A stretch of 5,365 nt of DNA from Candidatus Aenigmarchaeota archaeon CG_4_9_14_3_um_filter_37_18 (GTDB lineage Archaea > Aenigmatarchaeota > Aenigmatarchaeia > CG10238-14). Positions 5,365 through 5,365 of the stretch are shown here, one piece after another; position 1 is the stretch's first letter, and each line of letters opens with the position of its first letter. The DNA lies in contig PFTQ01000001.1 of NCBI GenBank assembly GCA_002789635.1, positions 14,565 to 19,929 of the forward strand. Reading direction: 5' to 3'. The notes below the pieces were generated by a model. The model saw nothing but the letters and a program-made list of their open reading frames with translations. It was not told where the DNA came from and searched no databases. The translations under genes and the position numbers were made by a program.

Positions 5365-5365
5365 A

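Overview
The window looks like AT-rich archaeal chromosome. Five genes have a TATA-like element upstream of their start codon, and in four of them the element sits about 24-30 bases away, the geometry of a leaderless or nearly leaderless archaeal transcript. AGA/AGG arginine codons and ATA isoleucine codons are common, and one gene junction carries an archaeal-type GGTG ribosome-binding site. The lineage cannot be fixed from this sequence; a euryarchaeal or DPANN-type genome would fit.

Left part (1-1614, plus strand): the 3' two thirds or so of a radical SAM enzyme with a four-cysteine SPASM/twitch-type C-terminus, followed through a 4-base ATGA overlap by a PfkB-family sugar/nucleoside kinase. 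The two are probably translated together. The operon's beginning lies outside the window.

Middle part (1603-3512, minus strand): in transcription order, a NUDIX hydrolase, a radical SAM gene that breaks off after 85 codons (a remnant, coupled to the NUDIX gene by another ATGA overlap), a 73-residue protein I do not recognise, and a nucleoside phosphorylase of the PNP/uridine phosphorylase superfamily. The phosphorylase converges on the kinase and their 3' ends overlap by 12 bases.

Right part: an aspartate/glutamate racemase-family gene (plus strand, start chosen at 3734), which converges with a class I SAM-dependent methyltransferase (minus strand). At the right edge a new plus-strand gene may begin at 5326. 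No gap between genes exceeds 300 bases. The longest, 3513-3733, is a divergent promoter region for the NUDIX and racemase genes.

Functionally this is small-molecule metabolism: nucleoside or sugar phosphate handling (phosphorylase, kinase, NUDIX), two radical SAM genes, D-amino acid chemistry and a methyltransferase. No CRISPR array, insertion sequence, rRNA or credible tRNA was seen. I see no clear new system. The least ordinary items are the coupled radical SAM-kinase pair, the broken radical SAM gene behind the NUDIX gene, and the unknown 73-residue protein.
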